NCBI GenBank assembly: GCA_902826035.1
Contig: CADEDG010000011.1
Coordinates: 1 to 44,990 of the forward strand
DNA: 44,990 bases
Origin: an uncultured Alphaproteobacteria bacterium
GTDB lineage: Bacteria; Pseudomonadota; Alphaproteobacteria; Caulobacterales; Aquidulcibacteraceae
Direction: 5' to 3'
The translations under genes were made by a program, and so were the position numbers. Below, piece after piece: positions 16,173-25,088 of this stretch. Position 1 is the first letter of the stretch. Every line of letters begins with the position of its first letter. A model generated the notes under the pieces. That model was not told the DNA's origin and ran no database searches. It saw only the letters and a list, made by a program, of their open reading frames with translations.

Positions 16173-16838
16173 ATGGCCGCGCCTATCCTGTTCATTGGCA
16201 ACAAGAATTACTCGTCCTGGTCGCTGCGACCCTGGCTCGCGCTGAAATGGGCGGGGATCGCGTTCGAGGAACGCGTTATTCCGCTGGGCGGGGAAGGCTA
16301 TGGCCGCTCCGCGATCAAGGAAGTGCGCGAGGTTTCGCCGAGCGGGCGCGTGCCGGCGCTGCACGTGGAAGGCGCGGCGATCTATGAGAGCCTGGCGATT
16401 TGCGAGTGGGCGGGCGAGCAGGTGCCGTCGCTGTGGCCGCGCGATGCGTTGCAGCGTGCACAGGCGCGGTCAGTCGCGTGCGAAATGCATGCGGGGTTTT
16501 CTGCATTGCGGCGCGATCTATCGATGAACATTCGCCGTCGATTGAACTCAGCCCCGCATTGGCCTGAGGACACAAGCGCTGATCTCGAACAATTGTTCGC
16601 CACCTGGGAACGACTACTCGCCGCCCATGGCGGACCCTTCCTTTTTGGTGTGCGCGGTATCGTCGACGCCATGTTCGCGCCGGTCGCGACGCGGCTGCGC
16701 ACTTATGCTGTTACAACCCCCGCGCCTGCGAGCGCCTATTGCGACGCCATCTTCGCCGACGACGCTTTCGAGCAATGGGAGCGCGCCGCGCAATCCGAAT
16801 CTTGGACCATTGAACAAGCAGAGGCTCTTTACCGATGA
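16173..16838 (+). CDS. Glutathione S-transferase family protein
   Basis: The 221-residue product starts at ATG 16173 (MAAPILFIGNKNYSSWS); upstream in-frame codons are antisense to the GNAT gene. It has an N-terminal thioredoxin fold with candidate catalytic Ser in NKNYSSWSLRPW, the cis-Pro segment GRVPAL and YESLAICEW for the gamma-glutamyl group. An all-helical C-terminal domain follows. The layout fits soluble bacterial GSTs of the YfcF/maleylacetoacetate-isomerase-like kind. It overlaps the FKBP gene by 4 bp (ATGA). Confidence 0.9.
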   Translation: MAAPILFIGNKNYSSWSLRPWLALKWAGIAFEERVIPLGGEGYGRSAIKEVREVSPSGRVPALHVEGAAIYESLAICEWAGEQVPSLWPRDALQRAQARSVACEMHAGFSALRRDLSMNIRRRLNSAPHWPEDTSADLEQLFATWERLLAAHGGPFLFGVRGIVDAMFAPVATRLRTYAVTTPAPASAYCDAIFADDAFEQWERAAQSESWTIEQAEALYR

Positions 16839-17335
16839 TTAGAAAATTCCTCGCCGGCTCCCTTCTGGCGCTCGCTATGGCTTGCACCGATGCAGGACGC
16901 GACGCCGCTTCCGCTCCTCCCCCCGCACCACCCGCGCAAAGCCGCACGGTGACCGAGGAGCCCATGGCGCTTGCGTCTGGTGTGACGGTTCAGTTCACGC
17001 AGCGCGCGACGAATGAGAGCTTGCCGAAACCGGGGCCGACCACCGAGGTGCGCGTCCATTACGAAGGCAGCCTGGTCAGCGACGGCAGCGTGTTCGATTC
17101 CTCCTTCGAGCGGCGTGAACCGGCCGATTTTCCGCTGGACCAGGTGGTTCGCGGCTTCTCGGAAGCCATCCAGCAGATGCGGCCGGGCGACGAAGTGATC
17201 GCCACTTTCCCGCCTGCGATGGGTTATGGCGCAGCTGGCCGCCCGCCAGTGATCCCGCCCAATTCGGCGCTGCGTTTCCGTATCCTGCTGATCTCGTTCC
17301 GGGGCGCCGATGGCGCGGTGGTTGGCGGGCCGTGA
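16835..17335 (+). CDS. FKBP-type peptidyl-prolyl isomerase, exported
   Basis: The 166-residue product has a signal peptide ending LALAMAC, which resembles a lipobox with an atypical Met at -2. A Pro/Ala-rich linker is followed by one FKBP domain (about residues 45-155): EVRVHYEGSLVSDGSVFDSS, the DQVVRGFSEAIQQMRPGDE core and PAMGYGAAGRPPVIPPNSAL. The product probably catalyses prolyl isomerisation in the periplasm, possibly lipid-anchored. It is translationally coupled to the GST gene and ends one base before the convergent ABC ATPase stop. Confidence 0.92.
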   Translation: MIRKFLAGSLLALAMACTDAGRDAASAPPPAPPAQSRTVTEEPMALASGVTVQFTQRATNESLPKPGPTTEVRVHYEGSLVSDGSVFDSSFERREPADFPLDQVVRGFSEAIQQMRPGDEVIATFPPAMGYGAAGRPPVIPPNSALRFRILLISFRGADGAVVGGP

Positions 17336-17336
17336 C

Positions 17337-19145
17337 CTAGGCGGCAGCCTGCTCGTCGTGCTCGGCGACGAAATGGCCCGGCCCGATTTCGTACCAGTGC
17401 GGGCGATACTGCACGGCGTCAGGGTCGTCGATCGCTTTTGACTTGAGGAAGCGCAACGGCGCACGGGTGTCGAGCGGGCTTGGCAAATCGCCAGCCAGGC
17501 GCACACGCGGCTTGTTGCGGGCGATCGCGGGGTCCGGCGTTGGCGCGGCCGCAAGAAGTGCGCGCGTATAGGGATGGCGCGGGTCGCGCAGAATGATCTC
17601 CGCCGGCCCGTACTCGACCGCCTGCCCCAAATACAACACCAGCACATTGTGCGAGACCGCGCGCACCACCGCGAGATCGTGGCTGATGAACAGAAAGGTA
17701 GTACGAAAATCGCGCTGCAAATCCGCCAGCAGTTTCAGGATTTGCGCCTGGATCGATACATCGAGCGCCGACACCGCCTCGTCGCACACCACCAATTTCG
17801 GCTTCATGATCATGGCGCGCGCGATGCCGACACGTTGATTCTGCCCGCCCGACAATTCATGCGGGTAGCGATTGATCAAATCGGGATCGAGACCCACCAG
17901 GCCCATCATCTCTTTGGCGCGCGTCTCGCGTCCGGCGCGATCGAGTTCGGGCGCGAACGCCAATAGCGGCTCGGCGACCGAATTGCCCAACGTCATCCGC
18001 GGATCGAGGCTCGCGAGCGGATCCTGAAACACGATCTGCAAATCCTGGCGCGATCTCCGCATCGCTTCACGCTCGCTCGGCAACAAGCTGCGCCCCAGGA
18101 AGCTCACAGCGCCTGCGGTGCGCGGCAGCAATTGCACGATGGCGCGTGCGAGGGTCGACTTGCCGCAGCCGGATTCTCCGACAATGCCCAGCGTTTCGCC
18201 AGCACGCGCCGCGAGGTTTATGCCATCGACGGCGCGCAACAGTTTCTTCTCACCGAACAACCCGCTGTCGATTCTGATCGGGAAATGTACGCGAAGGTCC
18301 TCGACTTCGAGGATCGGCTCGCCCTCCGCCGCCGCTGGCAGCGGGAACGGGCGCTCGCCGTCAACGCGCGGCACCGCCCGCAACAGCATGCGGGTGTATT
18401 CTGCTTTTGGCTCGGCGTAGATTTGTTCGGCGGTCCCGGTTTCGACAATCTCCCCACCGCGCATCACCGCGACGCGCTGCGCCATGCGCGCTATGACGCC
18501 CATGTCGTGGGTGATGAGCGCGATCGCGGCGTCGGTGTCCTTTCGCAAGTCCTCGATCAAATCCAGCACCTGCGCCTGCACAGTGGCGTCGAGCGCGGTG
18601 GTCGGCTCATCCGCGACCAGCAGCGCCGGCTCGCACATCATGGCCATCGCGATCGTCACGCGCTGGCGCATGCCGCCGGACAACTCATGCGGATACTGGC
18701 CGAGGCGGGTCTCCGCTTCCGGAATCCGCACGCGCTCCAGCCATTGCTTCATCCGCTCCCGCGCAGGCGCGCCCTTGATCTGAAAATGATGTGCGAGCAC
18801 TTCGCCCATTTGGGCGGCGATGGTCATGTGCGGCGTCAGCGCGGTCAGCGGATCCTGGAACACGAAGGCGACGTAGCGGCCGCGGATGTTGTCGAGCTCC
18901 TTGCGCGGCAGCCCCAGCACTTCCTGGCCGCTAAACGTGACCGAGCCGGCGACGCGGGCATTTTCCGAAGCGAGGCCGAAAGCCGCGAGAAAGGTCTGAC
19001 TCTTGCCCGAACCCGATTCACCAACAATGCCCAGGCACTCGCCCTTTGCGATGCTGAGCGAAACTCCCTTCACCGCCTCGACATCCCCATCGGGCGTGTC
19101 GAACGCGACGGACAGGTTGGAAATCTCGAGCAAAGCGTCGGTCAT
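17337..19145 (-). CDS. Fused double-ATPase of an oligopeptide ABC transporter (YejF-like)
   Basis: The 602-residue product starts at ATG 19145 (MTDALLEISN). Two complete ATPase domains are joined. The first has Walker A GESGSGKS (residues 42-49), signature LSGGMRQRV and Walker B LLVADEPTTALD. The second has GESGCGKS, LSGGQNQRV and LVVCDEAVSALD. Each ends with the oligopeptide-family C-terminal extension. This matches the DppDF/OppDF fusion found in YejF and microcin C importers. Permease and binding-protein genes are not adjacent, so they must be elsewhere. About 100 bp separate it from the divergent alcohol dehydrogenase. Confidence 0.93.
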   Translation of the reverse strand: MTDALLEISNLSVAFDTPDGDVEAVKGVSLSIAKGECLGIVGESGSGKSQTFLAAFGLASENARVAGSVTFSGQEVLGLPRKELDNIRGRYVAFVFQDPLTALTPHMTIAAQMGEVLAHHFQIKGAPARERMKQWLERVRIPEAETRLGQYPHELSGGMRQRVTIAMAMMCEPALLVADEPTTALDATVQAQVLDLIEDLRKDTDAAIALITHDMGVIARMAQRVAVMRGGEIVETGTAEQIYAEPKAEYTRMLLRAVPRVDGERPFPLPAAAEGEPILEVEDLRVHFPIRIDSGLFGEKKLLRAVDGINLAARAGETLGIVGESGCGKSTLARAIVQLLPRTAGAVSFLGRSLLPSEREAMRRSRQDLQIVFQDPLASLDPRMTLGNSVAEPLLAFAPELDRAGRETRAKEMMGLVGLDPDLINRYPHELSGGQNQRVGIARAMIMKPKLVVCDEAVSALDVSIQAQILKLLADLQRDFRTTFLFISHDLAVVRAVSHNVLVLYLGQAVEYGPAEIILRDPRHPYTRALLAAAPTPDPAIARNKPRVRLAGDLPSPLDTRAPLRFLKSKAIDDPDAVQYRPHWYEIGPGHFVAEHDEQAAA

Positions 19146-19247
19146 GGCAACGCGGAAACTAGCGGCGCCCACGCCCAAGTCCACTGGCGCCTCCAGTTCG
19201 ACAAGGCGCGCACGCTTCGCTATCGAAACGGAATGGAGGCGCGTCCC

Positions 19248-20372
19248 ATGGCCGTGATGAATTATCTCACCCAATGCACGTTCGATTTCGGCGCCGTCGT
19301 GCAATTGCCGAAGGTGCTTAAAAACATTGGCGTAGCAGCGCCGTTCGTCGTCACCGATCCTGGGCTCAAGGCCAATGGCCTGCTTGACCAATTGCTGTCG
19401 GCGCTGGGGGCCGCGCCGGCTGGGATATTCTCCGACACCCCCGCCAACCCGACCGAAACCGCCGCCATCCGCGCCGCCAACGCCTACCGCGTCTCAGGCG
19501 CTGACGGAATAATCGCTCTCGGCGGCGGCTCGTCGATGGACCTCGCCAAGGCGATGGGCCTGATGGTTTCCCACGACGGGCCGTTCGCGCGCCTTGGCGC
19601 CACCCAGCGCGGCGCTCGCTTCATCGGCGCCATCCCCCCGCTCGTCGCCGTGCCGACGACCGCCGGAACCGGCAGCGAAGTCTCCCCCGGCGCGGTGGTG
19701 ATCCTGGAGGATGGGCGCAAGGAGACGTTCGTTTCCCCGCGGCTGGTCCCGATAGCGGCGGTGTGCGACCCCGAACTCACTTTGGGTCTGCCGCCGCTCC
19801 TAACCGCTGCAACCGGCATGGACGCCATGACCCATTGCATCGAAGCGGTGCTGACCCCGGTCATTCACCCGCCGGCTGAAGCCATCGGCCTGGACGGCGC
19901 AGAACGCGCAATGGCTTGGCTTGAGCGCGCGGTGAAGGACGGGACTGATCGCGACGCGCGCTGGCACATGATGATGGCCTCGTTCGAGGGCGCGCTCGCG
20001 TTCGCCAAGGGCCTAGGCGCGGTGCATGGGCTTTCCCATGCGCTTGGGCGCATCCACGAATTGAAGCTGCACCACGGCACGCTCAACGCGGTGATCCTGC
20101 CGCATGCGCTGGCCATGATCGGCGACGCAGCAGAGGCCAAGTTCGCGCGCCTGCGCCGTGCGCTTGGCTTAGCCGCCAACGCCGATCTGCCGCAAGCCAT
20201 CGCCGATCTCAACGCGCGCATCTGCCTGCCCGGCTCGCTTTCGGCCATGGGCGTGACCGATGCGCACTGGCCGGGCGCGCGGGACTATGCCGTCAGCGAT
20301 CTCGCGACATTGACCAATGCCGTGCCCTTCGACGCCGCCAAGTACGACGACCTGTTCCAGCGCGCGCTTTAA
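19248..20372 (+). CDS. Iron-containing (group III) alcohol dehydrogenase
   Basis: The 374-residue product starts at ATG 19248, 7 nt after GGAGG (19236-19240); ATGs at 19233 and 19257 are alternatives. The nucleotide-binding loop GGGSSMDLAKAM, TTAGTGSEVSP and the metal ligands in MDAMTHCIEA, VHGLSHALG and LHHGTLNAVILPH are all present. It oxidises an alcohol or reduces an aldehyde with NAD(P). The substrate is not deducible. Its 3' end overlaps the convergent terC gene by 4 bp. Confidence 0.92.
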   Translation: MAVMNYLTQCTFDFGAVVQLPKVLKNIGVAAPFVVTDPGLKANGLLDQLLSALGAAPAGIFSDTPANPTETAAIRAANAYRVSGADGIIALGGGSSMDLAKAMGLMVSHDGPFARLGATQRGARFIGAIPPLVAVPTTAGTGSEVSPGAVVILEDGRKETFVSPRLVPIAAVCDPELTLGLPPLLTAATGMDAMTHCIEAVLTPVIHPPAEAIGLDGAERAMAWLERAVKDGTDRDARWHMMMASFEGALAFAKGLGAVHGLSHALGRIHELKLHHGTLNAVILPHALAMIGDAAEAKFARLRRALGLAANADLPQAIADLNARICLPGSLSAMGVTDAHWPGARDYAVSDLATLTNAVPFDAAKYDDLFQRAL

Positions 20373-21412
20373 GGCGCCGCCGGAGCGCCCGCGGCCCCCG
20401 GGCGAGTCGCGAACAGCGACACGATCATAGCCCCGCCGATCAATGCGATTGTCGCCAGCAAGGACCAATGCGCTTCCAGGTACGGGACAAGGTGCAATTC
20501 CTTCGACAAGCCAAAATTCCAGATGATCTTGCAGCCGATCAGCACGAGCACCAACGACAAGCCGTACTTCAGGTACTTGAAGCGCTCAACCGCGGCCGCC
20601 AGCATGAAATACATCGAGCGAAGCCCGAGGATGGCGAAGATGTTCGAGGTGTACACGATGAAGGGATCCTGCGTCACCGCGAAGATCGCCGGTACCGAAT
20701 CCACGGCGAAAACGATGTCGACAAACTCCACCACCACCAGCGCCAATAGAAGTGGCGTCGCGAACAGCACGAGTTTGCCGGTTTTCGGATGCGGGCGTCG
20801 AACCAGGAAATTGTGATTGTCGATTGTGTCGGTGACACGGAAACGCCGACGCATGAACTTCACCAGAGGATTTTCGTGCAGGTCCATCTCCTTGTCGGCA
20901 TGGGTGAGCATTTTCCAGCCGGTGTAGATCAGGAATGCCGCGAACAAATAGAGCACCCAGGTCCACGACGTCACCACCGCGGCGCCTGCAGAGATGAACA
21001 GCGCGCGAAAAACAATCGCGCCCAGAATTCCCCAAAACAGAACACGATGCTGGTACTCGCGCGGCACCGCGAAATAGGTGAAAATCAGCGAGATGACGAA
21101 GATGTTGTCGAACGCCAAAGCGGTTTCGAGCAGATAGCCCGTGAAGTATTGGATCACGGCCTGCTGATTGAGATTGTACGGATTTTGATAGTACCGAGGG
21201 TCGGGCGCATAGACGAAAGCGACATAGGCGCCGAAGGCGATCGCCAGCGAAGCGAAAGCGCCCCACATCAGCGCACTTTTGGTTGGCGAGACGACGCCGT
21301 CCTTGCGATTGACGATTCCAAGATCGAGCCAGAGCAACACGCCCACGCCGGAGAGGAACGCAAGCCAAAGCCACGCCGGTTGGCCGGCGTAAACAACAGT
21401 CAGAAAATCCAT
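20369..21412 (-). CDS. TerC/Alx family integral membrane protein
   Basis: The 347-residue product has about nine hydrophobic segments. It contains the paired acidic motifs of the TerC family: ETALAFDNIFVISLIF and VVEFVDIVFAVDSVPAIF. Members such as Alx export manganese or are linked to tellurite resistance and metalation of exported proteins. The size (about 320-350 residues) matches Alx. I looked for a yybP-ykoY type riboswitch in the short leader but the upstream 26 bp leave no room; the gene follows a 60-codon gene instead. Confidence 0.92.
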   Translation of the reverse strand: MDFLTVVYAGQPAWLWLAFLSGVGVLLWLDLGIVNRKDGVVSPTKSALMWGAFASLAIAFGAYVAFVYAPDPRYYQNPYNLNQQAVIQYFTGYLLETALAFDNIFVISLIFTYFAVPREYQHRVLFWGILGAIVFRALFISAGAAVVTSWTWVLYLFAAFLIYTGWKMLTHADKEMDLHENPLVKFMRRRFRVTDTIDNHNFLVRRPHPKTGKLVLFATPLLLALVVVEFVDIVFAVDSVPAIFAVTQDPFIVYTSNIFAILGLRSMYFMLAAAVERFKYLKYGLSLVLVLIGCKIIWNFGLSKELHLVPYLEAHWSLLATIALIGGAMIVSLFATRPGAAGAPAAP

Positions 21413-21438
21413 GATCTATTCCTGAAGAGAGCCGCGAC

Positions 21439-21621
21439 TCAGACCCGGCGGCGCTGCGGCTTTGTGTTGGGGCTCACGTTCTGACGCTGCAGCCTGGCTA
21501 TTTCAGAAACGAGGCGCTGAATGTGAACAAAATCGGGCTCATGGGCGCGCTTGGCGATTGCGAGCGCCTCTTCGAGGTCGTCTATTTCCTGGCGCAGCAT
21601 TAGTCGCTCGATCGTGGTCAT
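21439..21621 (-). CDS. 60-residue helical protein upstream of terC
   Basis: The product starts at ATG 21621 (MTTIERLMLRQEIDD), 9 nt after GGAGG. It is almost entirely charged, predicted helix (DDLEEALAIAKRAHE, VSEIARLQRQN), so it probably forms a short coiled coil like other small DUF465-type proteins, with a basic tail (QRRRV). It ends 26 bp before terC on the same strand and is likely co-transcribed with it. Function unknown. Confidence 0.6.
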   Translation of the reverse strand: MTTIERLMLRQEIDDLEEALAIAKRAHEPDFVHIQRLVSEIARLQRQNVSPNTKPQRRRV

Positions 21622-21783
21622 GGCGCATTCCCTCCAAGCGGCGGCCACCGCGCGCTGGCGACTTGGGGGCGGCTGTCGAAACGTCCAACCTGTCCCCTCA
21701 TGAGAAATGGCAATAGCGGCGATTTTCTTGTATGATTTTCACTGACATTGCGCCCTTTGGGGGCGACCCTTACTTGGAGGCGA

Positions 21784-22686
21784 ATGCCAAGCGTCCAGCA
21801 ACGTCTCGTAAACCTCGATCTCGATCTGCTCCGCGCTTTCGTTGCCGTTGCGGAAGCAGGCAGCTTCACACGTGCGGGCGCAAGGCTCGGGCGTTCGCAA
21901 TCGGCAGTGAGTTTGCAAATCCAGAGGCTAGAGTCTCAGCTCGGCGTCCAGCTGCTGAGCCGCGACCCCCGCCACACCGCGCCGACGCCATCCGGCGAAG
22001 CGCTGCTGATTCAGGCGCGGAAACTGCTCCGTCTCAACGATGAGATTGTTGCGGGCGTCATCGAACACAATCTTGAGGGCGAGGTCCGCCTTGGCGCGCC
22101 GGAAGATTTCGCCACCGCCCACCTCCCCGATGTGCTTGGCGATTTTTCGCGCGCCTACCCGCACGTCAATCTCTCGGTGACCTGCGATCTGACGCTGCAC
22201 ATCATGGAGAAGATGAGCAAAGGCGAACTCGATTTGGCGTTGATCAAGCGCGAACCGTTGGGACCCGAACTCGGCGCGCGCGTTTGGCGCGAGCCGCTGG
22301 TGTGGGTCGCCGCCGGCCTTTCGGTGCTGATTGCGCACGAGACGCTTCCGCTGATCGCGGCGCCGGCGCCTTGCGTCTATCGCAAGCGCGCCATATCGGC
22401 GCTAGATGCGGTCGGCAAACCCTGGCGCATCGCCTATACCAGCCCCTCGCTTGCCGGTCAGCATGCCGCGTTGCGCGCGGGCCTTGGCGTGACGGTGCTG
22501 CCGCGCGAAATGGCGCCGCCTGACCTTCTGCTGCTCAACGCGGATGACGGCCTGCCCGCGCTTGCCGACACCGAGATCGCGCTTGTGCGCGCCAAGACGC
22601 TGCCTATCGCGGCCGAGCGGCTGGCTGAATTTATCTTCGCCGCGCTGAATGATGAATCCGAACGGCGCCCGGCGCACCGGCAATAG
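21784..22686 (+). CDS. LysR family transcriptional regulator
   Basis: The 300-residue product has the LysR winged HTH at residues about 8-66 (LDLLRAFVAVAEAGSFTRAG, SQSAVSLQIQRLESQLG, LLSRDPRHTAPTPSGE) and a co-inducer domain with two lobes (EVRLGAPEDFATAHLPDVL to VTVLPREMAPPDLL). GGAGG lies just 3 nt before ATG 21784, which is tight. No divergent target gene is next to it; the 60-residue helical protein/terC operon is the closest divergent unit and a possible target. Confidence 0.92.
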   Translation: MPSVQQRLVNLDLDLLRAFVAVAEAGSFTRAGARLGRSQSAVSLQIQRLESQLGVQLLSRDPRHTAPTPSGEALLIQARKLLRLNDEIVAGVIEHNLEGEVRLGAPEDFATAHLPDVLGDFSRAYPHVNLSVTCDLTLHIMEKMSKGELDLALIKREPLGPELGARVWREPLVWVAAGLSVLIAHETLPLIAAPAPCVYRKRAISALDAVGKPWRIAYTSPSLAGQHAALRAGLGVTVLPREMAPPDLLLLNADDGLPALADTEIALVRAKTLPIAAERLAEFIFAALNDESERRPAHRQ

Positions 22687-22768
22687 CCGACATGAAGCTT
22701 TCTCATCGATGCCGCGCTTGCGCTCCCAGGTTTCGACGCCACCTTCAGCGGCAACACTGGAGAATCTA

Positions 22769-23095
22769 ATGCCGCTGCTGATGTGCCCCAATTGCCAAAG
22801 CAACATGCAAACGCTGAATCGCTCGAACGTCGAGTTCGACATGTGCCCGAGTTGTCGCGGCGTTTGGCTCGATCGCGGCGAACTCGAAAAATTGATGGAG
22901 GGCGCGCGCGTAAGCGAACCGCCGCCGGCTCATATCTACCCTCAGCATCAGCCGCCGCCGCGCCAACATGGCGGGTACTATGACGAGCGTGGAGAACAAG
23001 GTGAACGGGGCGAGCGTGGAGAGCAGGGCGAGCGCGGCTATGGCGCGCACGGCCAACGCAAGCGCGGCATGGGGATTTTTGACATTTTCGATTGA
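22769..23095 (+). CDS. TFIIB-type zinc-ribbon protein with collagen-like charged tail
   Basis: The 108-residue product starts at ATG 22769, 5 nt after TGGAGA. Residues about 3-42 are a zf-TFIIB domain: CPNCQ, then MCPSCRGVWLDRGELEKLM, four Cys for one zinc. A His/Pro-rich linker (YPQHQPPPRQHGG) follows. Then comes a short run of Gly-X-Y triplets, GEQGERGERGEQGERG, and a basic end (GQRKRGMGIFDIFD). Proteins with this zinc ribbon are common in bacteria but uncharacterised. The tail is unusual and may mediate self-association. Confidence 0.85.
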   Translation: MPLLMCPNCQSNMQTLNRSNVEFDMCPSCRGVWLDRGELEKLMEGARVSEPPPAHIYPQHQPPPRQHGGYYDERGEQGERGERGEQGERGYGAHGQRKRGMGIFDIFD

Positions 23096-23113
23096 GCGCG
23101 AAAGTCCGTCTCG

Positions 23114-24016
23114 TCACTCAACCTTTGCCAAAAATCCAAGCACCGCGTCCCACGTTTCTGGCTCGTCCAGCATCGGCGCGTGGCCGATATTGGCGACATC
23201 AACCGTCTCCAAGTCCGGTTTCAGCGCGCGCATTTCGGCCACCGTCTCCGCACTGAGCAGATCCGAGATCGCGCCGCGCACGCTGAGCACAGGCTTGACC
23301 GCAAGCATCTGGAACAAGGGCGTCATATCCGGGGGCGGCGCGTCGCCGGCGGCAGCGAAAGCAAGCGCAATGTGGGGATCGTAATCGGTCTCGATCATAC
23401 CATCGTCGCGCTGGCGGAAGGTGCGGCGTGCGAACGCGTCCCAGAACGCGCTGTCCTCTAGCCGCTCGGGATACGCTGTCCCGGCGATGGCGCGCACCGC
23501 CGCCGCGGCTTCCGCCCAGCTCGCCACCGGGCGCGTAACGCCAACGTAAGAAGCGATGCGCGCAACGCCCTCGGGCGACACTTTCGTTCCGATGTCATTG
23601 AGCACGGCGGCGGCGATCCGATCCTGCGCCAAAGCCGCAATCGCCATAGTGATAATGCCGCCCATGCTCGTGCCAATGAACACCGCGCGCTTGATCTCGA
23701 GTTTGTCCAATACCGAGATCACGTCCTGGGCGTACACCGCGGGCACATAATGAGCCGGGTCGGGGTCGTTGGCGCTCCTGCCACGCCCGCGCATGTCAGG
23801 GACGATGACGCGCCGGCCGCACGCAGCAATACGCGGCGCGATGACAGCGAAATCGCGCGAGTTTCGCGTCAGGCCATGCAGACAAATCACTGGCGCGCCG
23901 GTCGCCGGCTGCAGCGCGGGATAGTCGCGCGCATAGAGCGCAAGCCCATCGACCGTGGCGAAAACGCGCTCCTCGAAACCGCCGATGAAGGAAGAGGCCC
24001 CGCTATCCATCTGCAT
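23114..24016 (-). CDS. Alpha/beta-fold hydrolase
   Basis: The 300-residue product shows the canonical fold: PVICLHGLTRNSRDF for the oxyanion hole, DMRGRGRSA, the nucleophile elbow FIGTSMGGIITM (Ser in GTSMGG), an Asp-bearing segment VLSVRGAISDLLS and the terminal His in VANIGHAPMLDEP. Substrate cannot be inferred. Its start overlaps by 14 bp the stop of a 61-codon membrane protein gene, so the two are likely one operon. Confidence 0.9.
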   Translation of the reverse strand: MQMDSGASSFIGGFEERVFATVDGLALYARDYPALQPATGAPVICLHGLTRNSRDFAVIAPRIAACGRRVIVPDMRGRGRSANDPDPAHYVPAVYAQDVISVLDKLEIKRAVFIGTSMGGIITMAIAALAQDRIAAAVLNDIGTKVSPEGVARIASYVGVTRPVASWAEAAAAVRAIAGTAYPERLEDSAFWDAFARRTFRQRDDGMIETDYDPHIALAFAAAGDAPPPDMTPLFQMLAVKPVLSVRGAISDLLSAETVAEMRALKPDLETVDVANIGHAPMLDEPETWDAVLGFLAKVE

Positions 24017-24188
24017 CTCCTGTTTGGACCTTGACCGGCGTGTTTGCCGGCGCCTGACCTTGCCATGCCATCGCTAGAAATGCCGTGATCAGCGCCGCGC
24101 TAACCGCTAAGCCCCAGGCCCGCAACGAGTGCAGGTCCAGCGCCGAAAAATCGATGCGCCAGCGACGCCGAGACGGCAGGGGATTCAT
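24003..24188 (-). CDS. Small single-pass membrane protein
   Basis: The 61-residue product has an Arg-rich N-terminus (RRRWRIDF), one hydrophobic helix (about residues 25-43: AWGLAVSAALITAFLAMAW) and a short polar tail. It overlaps the start of the downstream alpha/beta hydrolase gene by 14 bp, which supports coupled translation. Function not known; moderate confidence that it is expressed. Confidence 0.55.
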   Translation of the reverse strand: MNPLPSRRRWRIDFSALDLHSLRAWGLAVSAALITAFLAMAWQGQAPANTPVKVQTGDADG

Positions 24189-24263
24189 CGCCGATCCGAC
24201 ATTGCTTAGCGCCCCTGAACTCTCGCGACTCGGACATACTTGGCCGCTCGAGGAAACTAGACA

Positions 24264-24995
24264 ATGTCCTCAGCGGCTTGGGATGCTAAATACTGGACCT
24301 CGATGAGCATTTTCCCCATTGCAGCGAATATCGCCGCGGCGCGGGCGCCAGACGCTCCGCGTGCGCGCACGGAGGACGAGGCCGTCATACAGGCTGGGGG
24401 CCCGGTCTTCCTGACGGCCGAGGAACTCGCCGAAAGCTTCGAATCGCCTGTGGACGCGGAGGCCGCAATTCCTGAAATCTATGGGTCAGGCGTCTACGAA
24501 TTGTACTGGCGTGACGGCGCTTGGCGGGTGGCGATGCGCTATTGGCGCCCGGCCCCGCCAGCGCCGGTGGCGCGCACGGTGGAAGCGGCGATGAAACGCC
24601 CCCTCGGCCACGCCCGCACCCCCGAAGCCGCACGCGCCCTGCTCGGCGCGCCGGCCGAACTCGCCCGCGCTACGCTTCCCAATCTCTATGTCGACCACAA
24701 GCAAGTGCTGAAGCGCTGGAGCGATGTGATCAGAAGCGGGCTGGGCGAGATTGTCGAGCGCGAGGGCAAGTTCGCGCTGCTGGCTTCGTTCTGGCGGCCG
24801 ATGCATGCGCCTGGCATCGCCGCCCCGCTCGCGCCGGTCGAGCGCAGCGAACTCGCCGCCCGGGTCGCAGCACCGCTGAAGGCCGACGCGCCCCAGGATG
24901 ACCTCGATTTCGGCCTGTTCGAGGATGCCGCCCCGGAGAACCCCAATGTCGTGCTGGTCACCGAGGAAGGCGACGGCCGGTTCCGGGGGGAGTGA
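24264..24995 (+). CDS. Conserved-looking hypothetical protein
   Basis: The 243-residue soluble product starts at ATG 24264, about 9 nt after GAGGA; ATG 24303 is an alternative start. It contains two similar Trp-rich short blocks, YELYWRDGAWRVAMRYWRP and IVEREGKFALLASFWRP, each followed by a Pro/Ala linker, hinting at an internal duplication of roughly 80 residues. The C-terminus is acidic (DDLDFGLFEDAAPENP). I do not recognise the family. The upstream neighbour is divergent, so the gene has its own promoter. Confidence 0.7.
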   Translation: MSSAAWDAKYWTSMSIFPIAANIAAARAPDAPRARTEDEAVIQAGGPVFLTAEELAESFESPVDAEAAIPEIYGSGVYELYWRDGAWRVAMRYWRPAPPAPVARTVEAAMKRPLGHARTPEAARALLGAPAELARATLPNLYVDHKQVLKRWSDVIRSGLGEIVEREGKFALLASFWRPMHAPGIAAPLAPVERSELAARVAAPLKADAPQDDLDFGLFEDAAPENPNVVLVTEEGDGRFRGE

Positions 24996-25088
24996 GCGTT
25001 TCTTGTACAAGCACGGCGGAATTTCGCCATAGCTCCTAACGCCGATTCACCCTAACGCTTTTCAACCATCCCTCCACACGGCTTTTTC

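Noticed and set aside
18132..19247. Long plus-strand extension upstream of the alcohol dehydrogenase
   Set aside because: It is antisense to the ABC ATPase, which has full family motifs; the dehydrogenase has a good start at 19248.
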